Assembly (NCBI GenBank): GCA_044226195.1
Contig: JBGAHO010000003.1
Coordinates: forward strand, 120,284 to 184,283
From: RPQJ01 sp044226195
GTDB lineage: Bacteria; Pseudomonadota; Gammaproteobacteria; Steroidobacterales; Steroidobacteraceae
DNA length: 64,000 nucleotides
Direction of reading: 5' to 3'
Shown: piece after piece, positions 28,230-36,698 of the stretch
How the letters are laid out: each line of letters starts with the position of its first letter
Numbering within the stretch: position 1 is the first letter of the stretch
The notes under the pieces: model-generated
What the model saw: only the letters and a program-made list of their open reading frames with translations
The model's database searches: none
Told to the model about the DNA's origin: nothing
Translations under genes and position numbers: made by a program

Positions 28230-28676
28230 ATGTCAGGCGCCGAATTCCATTCCTACGTCGTGGTGGCCCTGGTCTCGCTCGCCATCGTCATCGGCTGCGT
28301 GCTGCTGCATTACGAGGCGCTGTCGGTGCTCACGGGCGTGTTGAAACGCATCCGCATCCGGCCTCGCCCGCGCATCCTCGTGATGATCCTCAGCATCCTC
28401 GCCATTCACGTCGTCGAGATCTGGGTGTTCGGCATCGGCTATTGGGGCCTGATCCAGAACCCGCTGCACGGCAAGCTGGTGGCCGTGCACCCGATCGGCC
28501 TGCTCGACGCGGTGTATTACTCGGCCGTGAGCTACACCACGCTCGGCCTCGGTGACGTGGCACCGATGGGCAACATCCGCTTCCTGACCGGCCTCGAGAG
28601 CCTTTCCGGCTTCGTGCTGATCGGCTGGTCGGTCTCGTTCACCTACCTCGAGATGGACCGCTTCTGGCGGGGGTGA
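28230..28676 (+). CDS. Two-helix potassium channel-like protein
   Basis: 148 aa. Hydrophobic helix at about 8-28, a basic cytoplasmic stretch (KRIRIRPRPR), a second helix at 49-70, a re-entrant pore segment (YYSAVSYTTLGLGDVAPMG) and a last helix at about 120-138. The filter TTLGLGD is a variant of TVGYGD. It fits the Ion_trans_2 family, whose members are usually potassium channels. Gating domain absent. The next gene follows after 3 bases. Confidence 0.75.
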   Translation: MSGAEFHSYVVVALVSLAIVIGCVLLHYEALSVLTGVLKRIRIRPRPRILVMILSILAIHVVEIWVFGIGYWGLIQNPLHGKLVAVHPIGLLDAVYYSAVSYTTLGLGDVAPMGNIRFLTGLESLSGFVLIGWSVSFTYLEMDRFWRG

Positions 28677-28679
28677 GGA

Positions 28680-29003
28680 TTGCGCAAGGTGCACACCGCC
28701 GAGTCCGTCGTCGAGATCGCCCACCTGCGCAACCTGCTGGAGGCCGAGGGCATCGCATGCCTGGTGCGCAATGACCGCCTCGGCGGCGTGGTCGGTGAAA
28801 TCCCGTTCGTGGAGTGCTGGCCGGAACTGTGGGTCGTCGAGACGGGGCACTACCTCAAGGCACGGGCGCTGGTCGAGGAGGCCCTGCGCGCACCGGCGCA
28901 CGCGTCCGACTGGCACTGCCCGCGATGCGGCGAAGACATCGAGGCGCAGTTCGCGATCTGCTGGAATTGCGGTGCGGAGGCCACCGGGGAGAAAGCGCCG
29001 TGA
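28680..29003 (+). CDS. DUF2007 protein with C-terminal zinc ribbon
   Basis: 107 aa from a TTG start; GAGG overlapping the preceding stop is the ribosome-binding site. Residues 1-75 match the DUF2007 'putative signal transducing protein' pattern (AHLRNLLEAEGIACLVRND and ECWPELWVV). The end is a zinc ribbon with two C-x2-C pairs (CPRCGEDIE and CWNCGAE). Function unknown; these proteins often carry such a ribbon. Translationally coupled to the next gene, whose GTG overlaps the stop. Confidence 0.8.
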   Translation: MRKVHTAESVVEIAHLRNLLEAEGIACLVRNDRLGGVVGEIPFVECWPELWVVETGHYLKARALVEEALRAPAHASDWHCPRCGEDIEAQFAICWNCGAEATGEKAP

Positions 29004-29692
29004 AATCGATCGTGATCGCGCCACGCTTCAACGGCCCGCACGGCTCGGGCAACGGCGGGTACGTGTGCGGCGCGCTGGCGGTGGCGGCCGGGCGCGACCT
29101 GCGCATCCGCCTCGCGGCACCGCCGCCGCTCGACGTCCGGCTGGACGTCGAAGAAGCAGGCACGACCGGCGCCTGTCGACTGCTGCACGGTGAGCAACTG
29201 ATCGCGACGGGCACGCCGGCGTCACTGGATCTCGAGGTGCCCGCGCCACCTCCCTACGTCTCGGCGGTGTGGGCCTCGCAGCACTACGCCGGATTTCGCG
29301 ACCACGTGTTCGCGGACTGCTTCGTCTGCGGCCCGCATCGCCGACGCGGCGACGGCCTGCGCATCTTTCCGGGGCAACTCGACAACGGCCTCGTCGCCGC
29401 GCCGTGGTTGCCGCCCGATTCACTCGATGGCGGCGACGGCAAGGTCGCGGTCGAGTTCCATTGGGCCGCGCTCGACTGCCCGGGTTACTTCGCGCTCACG
29501 CCGGGGCGACGCCGCATGGTGCTCGGCGAGATGCAGGCGCACGTCGACCGGCGCGTGCATCTCGGCGAAGCCTGTACCGTGATCGGCTGGAAACTCGGGG
29601 GCGAGGGCCGCAAGTTCCACGCCGGCACCGCGCTGTTCGACGAGGATGGCGAGCTCTGCGCGCGCGCCCGCGCCACCTGGATCGCAATCTAG
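29000..29692 (+). CDS. Hotdog/thioesterase-like protein
   Basis: 230 aa from a GTG that overlaps the previous stop by 4 bp. The motifs DHVFADCFVCGPHRRRGDGL and HWAALDCPGYFAL are typical of an uncharacterised family with two hotdog-like halves seen in actinobacteria and proteobacteria. Thioesterase or acyl-CoA hydratase chemistry is a guess. Its TAG stop codon is formed by the first bases of the palindromic repeat at 29690-29749. Confidence 0.65.
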   Translation: MKSIVIAPRFNGPHGSGNGGYVCGALAVAAGRDLRIRLAAPPPLDVRLDVEEAGTTGACRLLHGEQLIATGTPASLDLEVPAPPPYVSAVWASQHYAGFRDHVFADCFVCGPHRRRGDGLRIFPGQLDNGLVAAPWLPPDSLDGGDGKVAVEFHWAALDCPGYFALTPGRRRMVLGEMQAHVDRRVHLGEACTVIGWKLGGEGRKFHAGTALFDEDGELCARARATWIAI

Positions 29693-29749
29693 GGGACATT
29701 CCTCTTCTTCGGCCCGACAAGGTGCTGCGAAAAAGAGGAATGTCCCCTA
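29690..29749. repeat. REP-like palindrome, copy 1
   Basis: TAGGGGACATTCCTCTT (29690-29706) pairs perfectly over 17 bp with the reverse complement at 29733-29749 around a 26-base loop. The core GGGGACATTCCTCTT recurs at 48789-48842. Both convergent flanking genes end with TAG codons inside the two arms. Such REP palindromes in gammaproteobacteria are mobilised by RAYT transposases; no RAYT gene is in this window. Confidence 0.8.
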
Positions 29750-31381
29750 TTTTCGGGACAGGTAGAGGGCGAACAGGCCGGCGCCGGCGAGCACCGCACC
29801 CGGCAGCCACGTCACGCCGATCGCGAGCCACAGCACTCCGCCGAGGATCGTGACCGACCCGACGATGGTGAGGTCGCGGCGACGCGCGCTGGTACGGATC
29901 TCCTGCCGCAGTTCCTCGATGCCGGCCTGCTCGACGCGGATGCGGAACTTGCCCTCCGAGGCCTGCTGCAGCACCTGCTGCACCATCTGCGGCAGCAGTC
30001 GCAGCGACTCGTTGAGGTCGGGCAGCTGGCGGCGCAGCTGCTGGGCGATCGTGCGCCCGCTGTAGCGCTCGGCGCCCCATTCCTTGAGGATCGGCTGCGC
30101 GGTCTTCCACAGGTCGAGCTGCGGGTAGAGCAGGCGGCCGAGGCCCTCGATCTGCAGCAGCGTCTTCTGCAGCAGGATCAGCTGCGGCTGCACCTGCATG
30201 TCGAAGCGCCGCGCGGTCTCGAACACGCGCACCAGCACCTGTCCGAACGAAATCTCCGACAGCGGCTTGTTGAAGATCGGCTCGCACACCGTGCGTACCG
30301 CGGCCTCGAGTTCGTCCACCCGCACGTAGGCCGGTACCCACCCGGAGTCGATGTGCAGCCGCGCCACGCGGTGGTAGTCGTGATCGAAGAACGCCAGGAA
30401 GTTCTCGGCGAGGTAGTGCTGGTCGCGCGCGTCGAGCGAACCCACGATGCCGAAGTCCACGGCGGCGTACACCGGGTTCTCCGGGTCGTCGACCTGCACG
30501 AAGATGTTGCCCGGGTGCATGTCGGCGTGGAAGAAGTTGTGCCGGAACACCTGCGTGAAGAAGATCTCCACGCCGTTCTCGGCCAGCCGCTGGATGTTGG
30601 TGCCGCGCGCGCGCAGTTCGTCCAGGTCGCTGACCATCACGCCGTGGATGCGCTCCATCACCATCACGCTCGGCCGGCAGTAGTCCCAGTGCACGGCGGG
30701 CACGTACAGCAGCGGCGAACCCTCGAAATTGCGCTTGAGCTGCGCCGCATTGGCGGCTTCGCGCATCAGGTCGAGCTCGTCGAGGATGGTCTTCTCGTAC
30801 TCCTGCACGACCTCGACCGGCCGCAGGCGATAGCCCTCGCGCGCGTACCGGTGTGCGAGGCGGGCGATCACGTACATCACCTCGATGTCGCGCTCGATCT
30901 TCTCGCGCACGCCGGGGCGGACGACCTTGACCACCACGTCCTCGCCCGTGCGCAGCCGGGCGGTGTGCACCTGCGCGATCGACGCCGCGGCGAGCGGCTG
31001 CTCGTCGAACTGCTCGAACACCTCGGTCAGCGGCCGGCCGTAGGCCCGCTCCGCGATCGCGCGCGCCTCGGCGCCCGGGAAAGGCGGGACGCGATCCTGC
31101 AGCTTGGCCAGCTCGTCGGCGAGCTCCGTCGACAGCATGTCGCGGCGGGTCGAGAGCGCCTGGCCGAACTTCACGAAGATCGGGCCGAGTTCCTCGAGCG
31201 CGAGGCGGATGCGCTCCGCGCGCGAGCCGCCCTTGCGGCGCTCGAACCAAGTGGCGGGCGAGAGGTAGAACAGGTAGCGCAGCGGGCGCAGCAGGTGCGC
31301 GTCGAGGATGATCTCGTCCAGCCCGTGCCGCACGAGCACGCGCTGGATCTGCAGCAGGCGACCGACGGTGCGCAGGTTCAT
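29747..31381 (-). CDS. ubiB: UbiB, ABC1-family kinase-like ATPase of ubiquinone synthesis
   Basis: 544 aa, as in E. coli UbiB (546). The family signature KFGQALSTRRD is at residues 71-81, an Ala-rich nucleotide loop reads LAAASIAQVHT, and AVDFGIVGS is the DFG-like segment. Two hydrophobic helices end the protein. UbiB extracts ubiquinone precursors from the membrane for the soluble Ubi complex. Start overlaps the ubiJ stop by 4 bp. The stop codon lies in the palindromic repeat. Confidence 0.95.
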   Translation of the reverse strand: MNLRTVGRLLQIQRVLVRHGLDEIILDAHLLRPLRYLFYLSPATWFERRKGGSRAERIRLALEELGPIFVKFGQALSTRRDMLSTELADELAKLQDRVPPFPGAEARAIAERAYGRPLTEVFEQFDEQPLAAASIAQVHTARLRTGEDVVVKVVRPGVREKIERDIEVMYVIARLAHRYAREGYRLRPVEVVQEYEKTILDELDLMREAANAAQLKRNFEGSPLLYVPAVHWDYCRPSVMVMERIHGVMVSDLDELRARGTNIQRLAENGVEIFFTQVFRHNFFHADMHPGNIFVQVDDPENPVYAAVDFGIVGSLDARDQHYLAENFLAFFDHDYHRVARLHIDSGWVPAYVRVDELEAAVRTVCEPIFNKPLSEISFGQVLVRVFETARRFDMQVQPQLILLQKTLLQIEGLGRLLYPQLDLWKTAQPILKEWGAERYSGRTIAQQLRRQLPDLNESLRLLPQMVQQVLQQASEGKFRIRVEQAGIEELRQEIRTSARRRDLTIVGSVTILGGVLWLAIGVTWLPGAVLAGAGLFALYLSRK

Positions 31382-31986
31382 GGGCGGGAGGCCGGACGCC
31401 GCTTCGCCTCGAGTCGCGCGAGGCGGGCCTCGAGCCGGTCGGTGGCCTCGCGCAGTTCGTCGACCGCCTCGAGGAACTCCTCGATCTCGACGCGCACCGG
31501 CACGTCGCGGCCCTCTTCCTGCAGGTACTCGGCGACGTTGGTCGCGAAGGCGGCCGATGCCTTGCGGCCCCAGTCGAGCAGCCCGCGCGCGGTCTGCGCC
31601 ACGCGCCGCGCCGCGACGTCGCCGATCACCCGCGCGAGTTCCTCCTCGACGTCGGGCTGCGACAGCTTCAGCAGATCGCGGAATTTCTGCGCGACCTCGG
31701 CATCGCCCTCGATGCGCACGCTGCCGCCGCGCAGGCTGTTCTCGGCGGCCGGACCGGCCAGCGCGAGCAGAGACAGCGGCGTGCCGGCGAGCGAGGCATC
31801 CGGCGCGCCTTCATGCCGCGTGGCGAGCACGAAGCGGCCGTCCTCGATGCGGCAGTGGATCGCGAGCGGCGTGCCCTGCGCGAGCAGCGACATCACCTTG
31901 CCGTCGAGCTGGCGGGCGAGGGACTTCGCCTTGCGGGACTCCGCGAGGTTGCGGTTGAGCGCTGCTTCGAGCCGGTCGAGGAGCAT
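31378..31986 (-). CDS. ubiJ: UbiJ, SCP2-domain ubiquinone biosynthesis accessory factor
   Basis: 202 aa (E. coli UbiJ is 201). The N-terminal half is an SCP2 sterol-carrier-like domain (VMSLLAQGTPLAIHCRIEDG) that binds the isoprenoid intermediates. The C-terminal half is a charged coiled-coil (LREATDRLEARLARLEAKRR) that docks UbiK. The position between ubiE and ubiB is the classical one. The ubiK partner is encoded separately at 48478-48720. Confidence 0.93.
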   Translation of the reverse strand: MLLDRLEAALNRNLAESRKAKSLARQLDGKVMSLLAQGTPLAIHCRIEDGRFVLATRHEGAPDASLAGTPLSLLALAGPAAENSLRGGSVRIEGDAEVAQKFRDLLKLSQPDVEEELARVIGDVAARRVAQTARGLLDWGRKASAAFATNVAEYLQEEGRDVPVRVEIEEFLEAVDELREATDRLEARLARLEAKRRPASRP

Positions 31987-31989
31987 GGG

Positions 31990-32778
31990 TCAGTACCGGA
32001 AGCCCTTGTGCAGCGCGACGATGCCGCCGCTCAGGTTGTGGTAGCTGCAGTCCTCGAACCCCGCGTCCTGCATCATCGACTTGAGCGTGTCCTGGTCGGG
32101 GAAACGACGGATGGACTCGGCGAGGTAGCGATAGCTGCCGGGGTCGCTCGCGATGCGAGCGCCGAGCCACGGCAGGACGCTGAAGGAATACAGGTCGTAG
32201 ACGGGCTTCAGGCCCGGTACCACGGGCTTCGAGAACTCGAGCACCAGCAGCCGGCCACCCGGCTTCAGCACGCGCCGCATGGAGCGCAGCGCCGCGGGCT
32301 TGTCCGTCACGTTGCGCAGGCCGAAGCCGATGGTCACGCAGTCGAAGCTCTCGTCGGCGAACGGCAGGCACTCGGCATTGGCGAGCGAGCAGCGCACGTT
32401 GCGCAGCAGGCCGCGGTCGAGCAGCCGGTCGCGGCCGACGCTCAGCATCGCGTGGTTGATGTCCGAGAGCACGACGAGGCCCTGCTCGCCGACCTGCTGC
32501 GCCATGCCCGCGCTGAGATCGCCGGTGCCGCCGGCCACGTCGAGCGCGGCCTGGCCGGGGCGCAAGCCCGTCTGCCCGAGCGTGTAGCGCTTCCACAGGC
32601 GATGCACGCCTGCGGACATCAGGTCGTTCATCAGGTCGTACTTCGTCGCGACCGAGTCGAAGACCTCGCGCACGAGCCGGGCTTTCTGCTCGCGAGGGAC
32701 CTCGGTGTAGCCGAAATCGACGGAAGCGCCGCCGGGCGCTGGCTTCGGGGGGGCGGGTTCGTTCATGCGAACCGCCAT
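31990..32778 (-). CDS. ubiE: UbiE, ubiquinone/menaquinone C-methyltransferase
   Basis: 262 aa (258 if the ATG at 32764-32766 is used; neither start has a strong ribosome-binding site). The SAM motif is LDVAGGTGDLSAGM, with further UbiE signatures YDLMNDLMSAGVHRLWKRYT and VTIGFGLRNVTDKPAAL. It methylates the benzoquinol ring during ubiquinone synthesis. The N-terminal Pro-rich extension is slightly longer than in E. coli. Confidence 0.96.
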   Translation of the reverse strand: MAVRMNEPAPPKPAPGGASVDFGYTEVPREQKARLVREVFDSVATKYDLMNDLMSAGVHRLWKRYTLGQTGLRPGQAALDVAGGTGDLSAGMAQQVGEQGLVVLSDINHAMLSVGRDRLLDRGLLRNVRCSLANAECLPFADESFDCVTIGFGLRNVTDKPAALRSMRRVLKPGGRLLVLEFSKPVVPGLKPVYDLYSFSVLPWLGARIASDPGSYRYLAESIRRFPDQDTLKSMMQDAGFEDCSYHNLSGGIVALHKGFRY

Positions 32779-32790
32779 TGTAAAGGGGTC

Positions 32791-33174
32791 TCAGCCCTTC
32801 TTGGGCAGTTCGGTGGGGTAGGGAATGCCGAGCTTGGCCAGCCGGGCGAGGTACTGGGGCCATTTCTCGGCCCGGGTGGCGCCGAGTTCGTACAGCCAGG
32901 CCCAGGTATAGATGCCGCTGTCGTGCCCGTCGTCGAACACCAGCCGGACCGCGTAGTTGCCGACCGGCTCGACCGACCGGACGTGGACGTCGTGCTTGCC
33001 GAGCTGCAGGGTCTCCTGGCCCGGACCGTGTCCACGGACCTCGGCGGAGGGGGAGTAGACCCGCAGGTACTCGAAGGGCAGCTCGAAGCTCCGGCCGTCC
33101 TCGAAGGCGACCTCGAGCAGCCGCGACTTGCTGCGCAGCTTGATCTCCAGGGGGCGCGGGTCGGCCGGCGTCAA
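32791..33174 (-). CDS. DUF971-domain protein
   Basis: 127 aa, the whole length being a DUF971 (gamma-butyrobetaine hydroxylase N-terminal-like) domain: LELPFEYLRVYSPSAEVRGH-like start and HDSGIYTWAWLYELG near the end. Stand-alone DUF971 proteins are often encoded beside hslVU and are linked to iron-sulfur proteins, but the role is not established. Start overlaps the hslU stop by 4 bp. Confidence 0.85.
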   Translation of the reverse strand: MTPADPRPLEIKLRSKSRLLEVAFEDGRSFELPFEYLRVYSPSAEVRGHGPGQETLQLGKHDVHVRSVEPVGNYAVRLVFDDGHDSGIYTWAWLYELGATRAEKWPQYLARLAKLGIPYPTELPKKG

Positions 33175-34511
33175 AGGATGTACCTCGCGAGGTCCTCGTC
33201 GCGGGCGAGCTCGCCGAGGCTGCGGTCCACGTAGGCGGCGTCGATCAGGTAGTCGGCGCCCGACCGGTCGGAGGCCTCGTAGGACACCGTCTCGAGCAGG
33301 CGCTCCATCACCGTGTGCAGCCGCCGCGCGCCGATGTTCTCGGTGCGCTGGTTGACGTCGAAGGCCACCTCGGCGAGGCGGCGCACGCCGCTCGCGTCGA
33401 AGCGCAGCGTGACGCCCTCGGTCGCCATCAGGGCCGCGTACTGCGTGCAGAGCGACGCGTCCGGCTCGGTGAGGATGCGCACGAACTCCTCGACCTTCAG
33501 CGCCTCGAGCTCGACGCGGATCGGCAGGCGGCCCTGCAGCTCGGGAATCAGGTCGGACGGCTTCGACATGTGGAAGGCGCCCGAGGCGATGAACAGGATG
33601 TGGTCGGTCCTCACCATGCCGTACTTGGTGTTGACGGTGCAGCCCTCGACCAGCGGCAGCAGGTCGCGCTGCACGCCCTCGCGCGAGACGTCGACGCCCG
33701 ACACGCCCTGGCGGCGCGCGATCTTGTCGATCTCGTCGATGAACACGATGCCGTTCTGCTCGGCGTTGCGCAGCGCCTGGACCTTCAGTTCCTCCTCGTT
33801 GACCAGCTTCGCCGCTTCCTCGTCGGTCAGCAGCTTGAACGCCTCGCGCACCTTCAGCCGGCGCGCGCTCGTGCGCTGGCCGCCCAGGCTCGAGAACATG
33901 CCCTGCAGCTGCTGGGACAGTTCCTCCATCCCGGGCGGCGCCATGATCTCGACGCTCGAGGGCACGGCGCGCAGCTCGAGCTCGATCTCGCGGTCGTCGA
34001 GCTGCTTCTCGCGCAGCATCTTGCGGAAGCGCTGGCGCGTGTCGGTGTCGCGCGCGGGCTCCGGCTCACCCGGGCTGAAACCCACAGCCGCCTTCGGGCG
34101 CGGCAGCAGCGCATCGAGCAGCCGCTCCTCCGCCGCGTCCATCGCGCGGTGACGGACCTTGTCCATCTCCTGCTCGCGGGTCATCTTCACGGCGACGTCC
34201 ATCAGGTCCTTGATGATCGAGTCGACCTCGCGGCCGACGTAGCCGACCTCGGTGAACTTGGTCGCCTCGACCTTGATGAACGGTGCGTGCGCGAGCCGTG
34301 CCAGCCGGCGGGCGATCTCCGTCTTGCCGACGCCGGTCGGGCCGATCATCAGGATGTTCTTCGGCGTGATCTCGGTGCGCAGGCCCTCGTCGACCTGCAT
34401 GCGGCGCCAGCGGTTGCGCAGCGCGATGGCGACCGCGCGCTTGGCCGCGGCCTGGCCGACGATGTGCTTGTCGAGTTCCTGCACGATCTCGCGGGGGGTC
34501 ATGGACGACAT
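33171..34511 (-). CDS. hslU: HslU, AAA+ unfoldase of the HslVU protease
   Basis: 446 aa (E. coli 443). Starts MSSMTPREIVQELDKHIVGQ. Walker A GPTGVGKT is at residues 57-64, Walker B IVFIDEIDKIA is in the second half, and the C-terminus ARYIL is the tail that activates HslV. The I-domain insertion between the Walker motifs is present. Encoded 3 bp after hslV, as usual. Confidence 0.97.
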   Translation of the reverse strand: MSSMTPREIVQELDKHIVGQAAAKRAVAIALRNRWRRMQVDEGLRTEITPKNILMIGPTGVGKTEIARRLARLAHAPFIKVEATKFTEVGYVGREVDSIIKDLMDVAVKMTREQEMDKVRHRAMDAAEERLLDALLPRPKAAVGFSPGEPEPARDTDTRQRFRKMLREKQLDDREIELELRAVPSSVEIMAPPGMEELSQQLQGMFSSLGGQRTSARRLKVREAFKLLTDEEAAKLVNEEELKVQALRNAEQNGIVFIDEIDKIARRQGVSGVDVSREGVQRDLLPLVEGCTVNTKYGMVRTDHILFIASGAFHMSKPSDLIPELQGRLPIRVELEALKVEEFVRILTEPDASLCTQYAALMATEGVTLRFDASGVRRLAEVAFDVNQRTENIGARRLHTVMERLLETVSYEASDRSGADYLIDAAYVDRSLGELARDEDLARYIL

Positions 34512-34514
34512 CGT

Positions 34515-35069
34515 TCAGGCCCCCAGGGTTTCGATCGTGAGGTGGCGGTTGGTGTAGATGCAGATGTCGGCGGCGATGCCGAGTGACTTCTCGACGATGC
34601 TGCGCGCATCGAGCGTCGAGTTCTGCACCAGCGCGAGGGCGGCCGCCTGCGCGAATGGCCCCCCCGAGCCGACCGCGATCAGCTCGTGCTCGGGCTCGAT
34701 CACGTCGCCGTTGCCCGAGATCACCAGCGTGTGCGCGACGTCGGCCACCAGCAGGAGTGCCTCGAGGCGGCGCAGGCTGCGGTCGGACCGCCAGTCCTTG
34801 GCGAGTTCGATGGCGGCGCGCGTCAGGTTGCCGAACTGCTGCAGCTTCGATTCGAAGCGCTCGAACAGCGTGAAGGCGTCGGCGGTGCCGCCGGCGAACC
34901 CGGCGATGACCTGGCCGTCGTGCAGGCGGCGCACCTTGCGCGCGTTGCCCTTCATGACGGTGTTGCCGAGCGTGACCTGGCCGTCGCCACCCATGGCGAC
35001 GAGGCCGTGGCGGCGGACGCAGAGAATGGTGGTGCCGTGCGGGTCGAAACCGCGGGGGGAGTCGCTCAT
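34515..35069 (-). CDS. hslV: HslV, proteasome-like peptidase subunit
   Basis: 184 aa from the ATG at 35067-35069. The mature catalytic Thr is in HGTTILCVRRHG; the first 12 residues (MSDSPRGFDPHG) form a longer leader than the single Met of E. coli HslV and must be removed to free Thr1. The rest, GGDGQVTLGNTVMKGNARKV, is canonical. Forms a double hexamer with HslU that degrades unfolded proteins. Confidence 0.96.
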   Translation of the reverse strand: MSDSPRGFDPHGTTILCVRRHGLVAMGGDGQVTLGNTVMKGNARKVRRLHDGQVIAGFAGGTADAFTLFERFESKLQQFGNLTRAAIELAKDWRSDRSLRRLEALLLVADVAHTLVISGNGDVIEPEHELIAVGSGGPFAQAAALALVQNSTLDARSIVEKSLGIAADICIYTNRHLTIETLGA

Positions 35070-35076
35070 CGGGGGG

Positions 35077-35985
35077 TCAACCTTGGGCTTTGCGGCGGGC
35101 GCGGGGATGCGCAGCGTCGTAGATGCGGGCCAGGTGCTGGAAATCAAGGTGGGTGTAGACCTGCGTCGTGCTGATGTTGGCGTGCCCGAGCAGTTCCTGC
35201 ACGGCGCGCAGGTCGCCCGAGGATTCCAGCAGGTGGGAAGCGAAGGAATGGCGGAACATGTGCGGGTGCACGTGCTCCGGCAGGCCCTGCTGGCGCGCCC
35301 AGCGCGCGATGCGCTTCTGCACGATGCGCGGGCCGAGTCGGCGCCCGCCGACACCGACGAACACGGCCGGCTCGTCGACGGCGGCGAGGGTCGTGCGCTC
35401 GGCGAGCCAGCGCTCGAGCGCGGCGCGGGCCTCGCGGCCCACCGGCACGATGCGCGCCTTGCCGCCCTTGCCGAGCACCCGCACGGTGCGGTCGCGCAGG
35501 TCGAGGTCCGGGAGGTCGAGGCCGAGCAGTTCGGCGAGCCGCAACCCCGAAGAGTAGAACAACTCCATGATGGCCTGGTCGCGCACGCCGAGTTGTTCGT
35601 CGCTGCGGAAGCTCAGCAGCTTCGCCATCGTGTCCGCATCGAGCGTGACCGGCAGTCGCTTGCGCGTCTTCGGCGCCTGCACGTCCGCGGCCGGGTCGTG
35701 CTTCAGTTCGCCCTCGCGGATCAGGTGACGGAACAGGCTGCGCACCGCCGAGAGGCGGCGCTGCACGCTGCGCGGCGAGAGCCCGCGCCGGTGACCCTGC
35801 GCGGCGAACAGGCGCACGTGCTGCGCATCGAGGGTGCGCCACTCGGTGATCGACAGTGCGCGGCAATAGTCGAGCAGGGCGGCGAGGTCGCGCTGGTAGG
35901 CGCTCGCGGTGTGCGGCGAGAGCCGCCGTTCGGTGCGCAGGCTCTGCAGGAAGCGGTCGACGCCGCCTTGCAGGCCTTCGCTCAT
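35077..35985 (-). CDS. xerC: Tyrosine recombinase XerC
   Basis: 302 aa. The N-terminal SAM-like DNA-binding domain (LSPHTASAYQRDLAALLDYC) precedes the catalytic domain with Arg in SSGLRLAELLGL, Lys in GKGGKARIVPV, the His-x2-Arg in HMFRHSFASHLL, the second His in LGHANISTTQ and the nucleophile in VYTHLDF. With XerD it resolves chromosome dimers at dif. Location between DUF484 and hslV is standard, which separates it from an integrase of a mobile element. Confidence 0.95.
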   Translation of the reverse strand: MSEGLQGGVDRFLQSLRTERRLSPHTASAYQRDLAALLDYCRALSITEWRTLDAQHVRLFAAQGHRRGLSPRSVQRRLSAVRSLFRHLIREGELKHDPAADVQAPKTRKRLPVTLDADTMAKLLSFRSDEQLGVRDQAIMELFYSSGLRLAELLGLDLPDLDLRDRTVRVLGKGGKARIVPVGREARAALERWLAERTTLAAVDEPAVFVGVGGRRLGPRIVQKRIARWARQQGLPEHVHPHMFRHSFASHLLESSGDLRAVQELLGHANISTTQVYTHLDFQHLARIYDAAHPRARRKAQG

Positions 35986-36698
35986 GCGCCCCGGGCCGCG
36001 ATCGCCTCGGTGATGATTTCGCCGATGCGGACCAGGAAGTCGGTGCTCATGGTCGGCAGGTAGCGCTCGGTGTCGGGACTCGCGATGGCGACCAGGCCGT
36101 ACGCGCCGCGGTCGCCGAGCGGGATCAGCACGGTGGAGCCGACCTGGCTGCCCTCGCCGCCGAAGAGGTAGTCGCGCTGCGTGTCGCGGATCTGGCCGCT
36201 GCGCGGCCGCGCGGACTCGAAGAACGTCTCGAAGATGCGCAGCTCGGCGCTGCCCTTCGGCACGGCGCGCACGTGCGGGTTGTGCAGGCCCGCGAGCCCG
36301 GTCAACGAGAGGTCGGTGAGCACCAGCACCCAGTGCGACGCGCCGAAGTCCTCGCGCAGCGAGGCCTCGAGCGCGGCCACCAGGCCCGCCGCGTCGCGGG
36401 CGCGCAGCAGGCGGCGCGTCAGGCGATGCATGCGGTCGACGATCGCGTCGTTGGCGCGGCCGTTCTCGATCAGCTCGTACAGCTTCTTCTCGAGCGTCGC
36501 GTGCTTCTCGCGCAGCACCAGCACCTGCCGCTCGACCAGCGAGACCGCGGCCGCGCCGCGCTGCTGGTGTGGCAGTTTCAGCCGGGCGAGCACGCCCGGG
36601 TGGCGCTCGAAGAACTCGGCATGGGTCGAGAGGTACTCGGCGATCTGTTCTTCGGCCAGCGTGCCCGGCTCGACGCCGCGGATCGTCTGCTTGTTCAT
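35982..36698 (-). CDS. DUF484 (GAF-like) protein
   Basis: 238 aa from the ATG at 36696-36698. A short helical start (EEQIAEYLSTHAEFFERHPG, typical of DUF484), a coiled-coil around residues 50-80, and a GAF-like fold with VGSTVLIPLGDRGAYGLVA. Always found between dapF and xerC in gammaproteobacteria; function unknown. Overlaps both neighbours by 4 bp. Confidence 0.92.
   Translation of the reverse strand: MNKQTIRGVEPGTLAEEQIAEYLSTHAEFFERHPGVLARLKLPHQQRGAAAVSLVERQVLVLREKHATLEKKLYELIENGRANDAIVDRMHRLTRRLLRARDAAGLVAALEASLREDFGASHWVLVLTDLSLTGLAGLHNPHVRAVPKGSAELRIFETFFESARPRSGQIRDTQRDYLFGGEGSQVGSTVLIPLGDRGAYGLVAIASPDTERYLPTMSTDFLVRIGEIITEAIAARGA

Noticed and set aside
35077..35985. XerC considered as an integrase marking a genomic island.
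   Set aside because: Its position between DUF484 and hslV is the conserved housekeeping arrangement; no attachment site or foreign gene content surrounds it.
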